Positions 17,361-20,664 of a DNA stretch of 20,664 nt are shown here, in pieces. The DNA comes from Prevotella sp. CAG:1185 (lineage in GTDB: Bacteria; Bacteroidota; Bacteroidia; Bacteroidales; Bacteroidaceae): contig HF992588.1 in the NCBI GenBank assembly GCA_000436695.1, forward strand, positions 4,185-24,848, read 5' to 3'. Every line of letters starts with the position of its first letter. Position 1 is the first letter of the stretch. The notes below the pieces were generated by a model. It had not been told where the DNA came from. It made no database searches and saw only the letters and a list, made by a program, of their open reading frames with translations. Made by a program: the position numbers and the translations under genes.

Positions 17361-17401
17361 CTGCCAATGGCAGGCAGCTAAAAATAATATTAACTGCCTG
17401 C
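17361..17401 (-). promoter_or_regulatory. Alternative hairpins between the 73-aa and 470-aa genes
   Basis: Two mutually exclusive pairings share sequence. GCAGGCAG (17370-17377) pairs perfectly with CTGCCTGC (17394-17401). GGCAG (17369-17373) also pairs with CTGCC (17361-17365) across AAT. No T tract follows either stem on the minus strand, so a simple terminator is unlikely. The position suggests control of read-through or translation of the 470-aa gene. Confidence 0.45.
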
Positions 17402-17419
17402 ACATTCTATTTAAAAAAA

Positions 17420-17641
17420 TTAATCTAACGCTTTGAACTCAAAATCGTTCTTGCTGCAACATGCCTTTTTGTAATCAAAATTATATATACGCTTGTAAGC
17501 TTCTTGCACCTCTTTTGCCCCGTTGTAGAATGGGTCATATGTGTGCATGTTGGTTGTTACTGTTACTTCCATTTCTGGTGTTAGAACGGTTCCGTTAGTG
17601 CGTTTAATGCGTTTTGGAACTACTTTGAATACTTTGCTCAT
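17420..17641 (-). CDS. Small conserved-looking protein of unknown function (73 aa)
   Basis: A 73-residue basic protein starting MSKVFKVVPKRIKRTNG, with a beta-type first half (VLTPEMEVTVTTNMHT) and a helical second half (NGAKEVQEAYKRIYNFDY) followed by a CC pair (KKACCSKNDF). No signal peptide or membrane segment. It resembles short Bacteroidales hypothetical proteins I have seen, but I cannot name a function. It is the first gene of the minus-strand run that continues into the 470-aa membrane protein, and it lies divergent from the FtsZ-like gene. An adaptor, antitoxin or DNA-binding role would be guesses. Confidence 0.75.
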   Translation of the reverse strand: MSKVFKVVPKRIKRTNGTVLTPEMEVTVTTNMHTYDPFYNGAKEVQEAYKRIYNFDYKKACCSKNDFEFKALD

Positions 17642-17709
17642 GGTCGTACTTTTTTAGTTAAACGATAAGTTAATATATAATATTAAAGTTTTTTGTATGA
17701 AGTCTTATG

Positions 17710-17727
17710 TATTTTTGTACAAATATA
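17710..17727. promoter_or_regulatory. Overlapping divergent -7 elements
   Basis: The palindrome TTTGTACAAA (17714-17723) creates TATTTTTG on the plus strand (17710-17717) and TATATTTG on the minus strand (17727-17720). The minus element is suitably placed for the 73-aa gene, about 80 bp from its ATG, but I saw no good -33 element for it. The plus element has a TTG 14 bp upstream, which is short. Confidence 0.4.
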
Positions 17728-17744
17728 GGGCGTATAATATGCAG

Positions 17745-17770
17745 AATTGCAGCACAGTGCAATTTTTTTT
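17745..17770 (+). terminator. Plus-strand terminator-like hairpin without an upstream gene
   Basis: AATTGCA (17745-17751) and TGCAATT (17758-17764) form a perfect 7-bp stem with loop GCACAG, followed directly by TTTTTT. On the plus strand it has the form of a rho-independent terminator, yet the genes to its left all run on the other strand. It could end a short RNA started at the divergent -7 element or stop antisense transcription. Confidence 0.5.
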
Positions 17771-17875
17771 GCATAGTTTTTTTTAATGAAAGTTACATAT
17801 ATATTACACCTTATTTTTAAAAAAGGTAATTGTATTACTTTGTAGGCGGCAAATAAATCTTTATAAGTTTTACGC

Positions 17876-17953
17876 TTATTTCTTATTACAAAAAACTTGT
17901 ATCAAATTTTGATTGGTAAGTAACAATGTAGTATTGTTGTGTCTCCGTCTCAT
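17876..17953 (-). CDS. Possible 25-aa leader peptide with a perfect Shine-Dalgarno
   Basis: On the minus strand an ATG at 17953 opens a 25-codon frame that starts MRRRHNNTTLLLTN and ends ...CNKK at a TAA (17876-17878). AGGAGG ends 5 nt before the ATG, and a TTG-N19-TACATTTG promoter is about 30 bp upstream, so promoter, leader, ribosome site and start are correctly spaced. Shine-Dalgarno sites are rare in Bacteroidetes, which makes the combination notable. The next gene on this strand, the 73-aa protein, starts about 235 bp downstream. The frame may be a leader peptide, an independent micropeptide or chance. Confidence 0.35.
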   Translation of the reverse strand: MRRRHNNTTLLLTNQNLIQVFCNKK

Positions 17954-17983
17954 TTAGTCCTCCTCTTTTTATGTTGTTTTCTG

Positions 17984-18013
17984 CAAATGTAGCGATTTTT
18001 TCAATAAGTTCAA
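17984..18013 (-). promoter_or_regulatory. Strong minus-strand promoter
   Basis: Read on the minus strand: TTG (18013-18011), a 19-bp spacer, and TACATTTG (17991-17984), an exact match to the Bacteroidetes consensus. Transcription would start near 17978 and run toward the 25-codon frame, the 73-aa gene and the 470-aa gene. Confidence 0.72.
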
Positions 18014-18082
18014 ATTATTTATTGATATATTTTATTTGTCAGGTGTTTATCTGTTAAGAACAAATATATTCTCTGCTTTACT

Positions 18083-18108
18083 TTTGCACACCCTTTCGTA
18101 TATCTTTG
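18083..18108 (+). promoter_or_regulatory. Promoter of the FtsZ-like gene
   Basis: TATCTTTG at 18101-18108 matches the -7 consensus. TTTG at 18083-18086 is a possible -33 element but the spacer is only 14 bp. The -7 element is 24 bp before the ATG at 18133, leaving a short leader. Confidence 0.6.
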
Positions 18109-18132
18109 CGCCATGATAACATTTAAAAGTTT

Positions 18133-19131
18133 ATGCGTATGAAAGTTAAAGATGCTGATAAATTAGTTATTGATTTTCCTCCCGATCCAGATTATTATGC
18201 GGCTGTTTTTGGCGTAGGAGGTGCGGCAGGACGTGTTGTTGACAGGCTGGCAGGGCGCGGGATGCCTAAGACGAGAATGTGCGTATTTGGGATGAACAGT
18301 CAGGAGATTGATGATGTCTCGTTTGCCGAGAAATATCTTATTGGTGACGACGGACTTGGCAGCGGCAAGGACTATATTACTGCGATGGAAGCAAGCCGCA
18401 AGTTGTTGCCTGTAGTCAATGAAATCCTTTCGGTGCCGGTGATGGCTGTGTATGTGGTATGCCTTGGAGGTGCTACAGGCGAGAGCTGCGCAAAAACGTT
18501 TCTTATGGAGGCACAAAGCAGCGCAGTCAAGGCCAGAATGCTCATTGCCACTCTTCCTCACCATCTTGAAGGAGAAGATAAGCGCGAAAGGGCTAAGAGA
18601 ATGCTTGAAGAACTGAAGCATTATGCAGACGGCGTAATGGTTATTGACTATGAGAACATTGACGCCACTTCTATTTCTTCTCTTTATAAGCGTGCCGACG
18701 ATATGCTTGTCGACATGACACGGGCATTTGTACGCCTGTCGACGGTGACTTCTATATTGTGTTTTGACCTAAATGACACAAGAACTCTCATGCGTCTGGC
18801 AAAAGACAAGATAATCGACTTTGTTACTCTGACAGGCAATATTGATTATATAAAGGACAGACTTAAACATTTTTATAAATTGCTTCCTGCAAGATACGTG
18901 TCAATAGCCGACATATCGGATATGATATTTGAGGAGTGTTTTGCAAACCTTGACGAATTTGAACGTTTCAAAAATATAGGTGAGTTTTTGCCTGATGCGT
19001 TGACATGTTCTTTCGGTGAGGAGATTGTTGAAAGTGAAAAAGTTGATATGGTGGCATTTAGTATATCACTTGATAAAGAGATGAAGAGCGACGACATCAG
19101 GATAAATATGTTCATTGCATGTAAACACTGA
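18133..19131 (+). CDS. Divergent FtsZ-like GTPase (tubulin/FtsZ superfamily)
   Basis: A 332-residue protein that aligns by eye along the whole FtsZ core. Loop T1 is FGVGGAAGRVVDRL (26-39; FtsZ GVGGAGGNAVNRM). MNSQ at 54-57 matches NTDAQ. GLGSGKDY (74-81) is T3. LGGATGESC (111-119) is the tubulin signature, changed from the usual GGGTGTG/S. LPHHLEGEDKRERA (141-154) matches the FEG..R..A stretch after T5. The T7 loop is CFDLNDTRTLM (210-220), keeping both acidic residues (D212, D215; E. coli D209, D212). The second domain is present: LDEFERFKNIGEF (273-285). The protein stops soon after, without the linker and tail peptide that bind FtsA and ZipA. A normal FtsZ is about 430 residues in Bacteroidales. 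The housekeeping ftsZ should lie elsewhere. The ATG at 18133 is used; an in-frame ATG at 18139 is possible. It is unlikely to be a plasmid TubZ. Confidence 0.86.
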   Translation: MRMKVKDADKLVIDFPPDPDYYAAVFGVGGAAGRVVDRLAGRGMPKTRMCVFGMNSQEIDDVSFAEKYLIGDDGLGSGKDYITAMEASRKLLPVVNEILSVPVMAVYVVCLGGATGESCAKTFLMEAQSSAVKARMLIATLPHHLEGEDKRERAKRMLEELKHYADGVMVIDYENIDATSISSLYKRADDMLVDMTRAFVRLSTVTSILCFDLNDTRTLMRLAKDKIIDFVTLTGNIDYIKDRLKHFYKLLPARYVSIADISDMIFEECFANLDEFERFKNIGEFLPDALTCSFGEEIVESEKVDMVAFSISLDKEMKSDDIRINMFIACKH

Positions 19132-19478
19132 CAAGTCATTGTTAAATTAATCTTTCGGGATGCTGTCGTTATGTAATGCCTTGTGGGGTGTAAACAAAGT
19201 CAAAAAGCATCAGGAAACAGATATGCGCAAGATAAACGCAACCCGTTGAAAACAAGCAGTTTTTCATCATTCTGCCATATCGGTAAAAAGCAATGCGGTG
19301 TGGAATACGGAGAGGTTTCAGTTACCAAAGCGTTAGCCATGCTGTTTCCAAAATCCGACTGGTAACGGTGGGCAAATCAAATACTTCGGCTCCGGCGTGC
19401 TTTTCACTGTTCTGCAATGTTTTACAAATCAATGGACGCTTACCCGTGAATTAATTTTGCAACAAAAACAGTAAGCGT
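19132..19478 (+). other. Region upstream of the integrase; possible att/arm sites
   Basis: 347 bp with no convincing gene; the 60-codon GTG frame at 19183-19365 is not supported. It holds the direct repeat AAAAAGCA (19202-19209 and 19285-19292), a perfect 7-bp inverted repeat GTTACCA/TGGTAAC (19321-19366, loop 32), and an 8-bp repeat around the integrase promoter. Such repeats could be recombinase arm-type sites; no attachment core could be recognised. Confidence 0.45.
19436..19478 (+). promoter_or_regulatory. Integrase promoter framed by an 8-bp inverted repeat
   Basis: TAATTTTG (19452-19459) is a -7 element 19 bp before the integrase ATG; no clear -33 TTG is present. ACGCTTAC (19436-19443) and GTAAGCGT (19471-19478) are perfect inverted repeats on either side, and the second ends directly at the ATG. 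The first arm lies before the expected transcription start, so the pair more likely acts as a DNA operator than an RNA hairpin. Confidence 0.5.
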
Positions 19479-20654
19479 ATGAAGATTGAGAAATTCAAGG
19501 TGCTGCTCTACCTGAAAAGGAGCGTGACGGACAAGTCGGGCAAGGCCCCGATAATGGGAAGGATTACAGTGAACCGGACAATGGCGCAGTTCAGTTGCAA
19601 GCTGTCTTGTGCGCCGGAGTTGTGGAACGCGAGGGAAAGCCGTCTGGACGGCAAGAGCCGGGAAGCGGTGGAGACGAACGCGAGGATAGACAGGCTGCTG
19701 ATGTCCATAAACACCGCATTCGACACGCTCGTCAGCCGTAGGATGGATTTTGACGCGGCGGCGGTCAGGGACTTGTTCCAAGGAGGCATGGAAAACCGCA
19801 TGACACTCCTGAAACTGCTCGACAGGCATATTGAGGAAATCAAGTCGCTCATCGGGACGGAGTATTCCTCCCGTGCCCTGCCGAACTACGTATATACCCG
19901 GAGAAGGCTGGCAGAGTTCATCGCCAAGCGGCACAAGGTCGCCGACCTTGCCTTCTGCCAGTTGAACGAGCAGTTCATACGGGAGTTTCAGGAATATGTA
20001 GTCATTGAAAACGGGCTGGGCATAGAAACGGTACGCCACTACCTGTCCGTGTTGAAGAAGGTCTGCCGCATCGCTTTCAAGGAAGGCCATGCGGACATCT
20101 GCCACTTCGAGCATTATCCGCTTCCGAGACAGAAAGAGCGTACCCCGAGGGCGTTGAGCCGTGAGGACTTCGAGAGGCTGCGCGACTTGGAGATAGAGGA
20201 GCACCGCTGGTCGCACAACGTCACCCGCGACCTTTTCCTCTTTGCCTGCTATACGGGTACTTCCTACATTGACGCGGTATCAGTCACGCCTGACAATCTC
20301 TCCAAAGATGATGACGGCGCATTGTGGCTGAAATACCAGCGCGGCAAGAACGGAAAACTGTCGCGTGTGAAGCTGCTGCCGGAAGCCATCGAACTGATAG
20401 ACAAATACCACAGCAAGTCGCGCAAGACGCTGCTCCCTCATATAGAACATGCCGCGTTGATGTGGAACCTTTCAAGCCTGAGGGTCATGGCAGGGATTAA
20501 AGGTCCGCTTACCTACCATATGGGACGGCACTCGTTCTCGACCCTGATAACGCTTGAGAACGGCGTGCCCATCGAAACGGTGAGCAAGATGCTCGGACAT
20601 TCGGATATCAGCACCACGCAGATATACGCGCGTGCGCCCAGAATGGTCGCTTAA
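19479..20654 (+). CDS. Tyrosine recombinase / integrase, IntDOT-like
   Basis: A 391-residue phage-type integrase of the Bacteroides conjugative and mobilizable element group. An arm-binding domain at about 1-90 (KIEKFKVLLYLKRSVTDKSG) is followed by a core-binding SAM-like domain at about 110-210 and a catalytic domain from about 225. Catalytic residues: H347, R350 (YHMGRHSFSTL), H374 (MLGHSDISTT) and nucleophile Y383 (QIYAR). The usual first arginine is replaced by S262 in YTGTSYIDA, as in IntDOT, which has a serine there. A lysine is available in YQRGKNGK. The C-terminus ends 8 residues after the tyrosine, shorter than IntDOT with about 30. It is clearly GC-richer than the neighbouring AT-rich genes, marking separate transfer. 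The element it served probably extends to the right, outside the window. Confidence 0.93.
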   Translation: MKIEKFKVLLYLKRSVTDKSGKAPIMGRITVNRTMAQFSCKLSCAPELWNARESRLDGKSREAVETNARIDRLLMSINTAFDTLVSRRMDFDAAAVRDLFQGGMENRMTLLKLLDRHIEEIKSLIGTEYSSRALPNYVYTRRRLAEFIAKRHKVADLAFCQLNEQFIREFQEYVVIENGLGIETVRHYLSVLKKVCRIAFKEGHADICHFEHYPLPRQKERTPRALSREDFERLRDLEIEEHRWSHNVTRDLFLFACYTGTSYIDAVSVTPDNLSKDDDGALWLKYQRGKNGKLSRVKLLPEAIELIDKYHSKSRKTLLPHIEHAALMWNLSSLRVMAGIKGPLTYHMGRHSFSTLITLENGVPIETVSKMLGHSDISTTQIYARAPRMVA

Positions 20655-20664
20655 TAAATACTTC

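Larger units (their letters stand above)
17642..18132. other. Divergent intergenic region, AT-rich, many inverted repeats
   Basis: 491 bp between the 73-aa gene (minus) and the FtsZ-like gene (plus). It contains a back-to-back pair of -7 elements around TTTGTACAAA (17714-17723), a terminator-like hairpin on the plus strand (17745-17770), a near palindrome ACCTT/AAGGT (17808-17827), GTAAT/ATTAC (17826-17838), ATCAAA/TTTGAT (17901-17913), AACAAT/ATTGTT (17922-17938), a strong minus-strand promoter (17984-18013) with a 25-codon frame, and the FtsZ-like promoter. Short palindromes are common in AT-rich DNA, so only the denser parts are worth weight. Confidence 0.55.

Noticed and set aside
17642..18132. 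CRISPR-like or iteron-like repeats
   Set aside because: The short palindromes differ from one another and are not regularly spaced; AT-rich DNA produces many such matches.
19183..19365. GTG-started frame of 60 codons before the integrase
   Set aside because: No promoter, no start context and no family; the region is better explained as a recombinase control or attachment region.
1..20664. tRNA or rRNA gene as the integrase target
   Set aside because: No cloverleaf with a T-arm signature or rRNA segment was seen; the attachment site may lie outside the window.

Overview
The window looks like chromosomal DNA of a Bacteroidales bacterium, most likely Prevotella or a close relative. The evidence is the promoters of the TAnnTTTG type, A-rich leaders that mostly lack a Shine-Dalgarno site, periplasmic Sus-type starch enzymes, and a tyrosine recombinase of the Bacteroides conjugative-element kind. 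No tRNA, rRNA, CRISPR array or complete insertion sequence was seen.

Region 1 (1-9343, + strand, moderate GC) is a starch and maltodextrin breakdown locus. After the tail of a gene that resembles PAP2 phosphatases come a cytoplasmic DPE2-like 4-alpha-glucanotransferase (malQ), a periplasmic GH97 alpha-glucosidase (susB-like), a type I pullulanase-like GH13 enzyme and a SusA-like GH13 neopullulanase. The catalytic residues are present in all four. The last three carry signal peptides, so imported oligosaccharides would be debranched and hydrolysed in the periplasm and MalQ would process maltodextrins in the cytosol. No SusC, SusD or SusR gene lies in the window.

Region 2 (9344-11273, + strand) has a palindrome-rich promoter region, a multipass membrane protein and a small secreted protein, closed by a strong terminator.

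Region 3 (about 11300-18130, mostly - strand, clearly AT-rich) looks like acquired accessory DNA. Read along the minus strand it holds: a divergent promoter region with a possible 25-codon ORF that has a perfect Shine-Dalgarno; a 73-aa protein; a 470-aa protein with two membrane segments and a coiled-coil-like part; a possible 52-codon ORF; a DUF262/DUF1524 (GmrSD-like) nuclease with an extra N-terminal domain; the isolated N-terminal head of a WYL-type regulator; and a lipoprotein plus outer-membrane beta-barrel pair. The nuclease, the membrane protein and the truncated regulator suggest a defence-type cluster. That is inference.

Region 4 (18133-19131, +) is a 332-aa divergent FtsZ paralogue. 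It keeps the GTPase loops and both T7 acidic residues, but its tubulin signature is degenerate and it has no C-terminal linker or tail peptide. It is transcribed divergently from the 73-aa and 470-aa genes and is the most unusual gene here. Region 5 (19132-20664, GC-rich) is an IntDOT-like tyrosine recombinase with a short C-terminus. It probably marks one end of an integrated element that continues to the right of the window.
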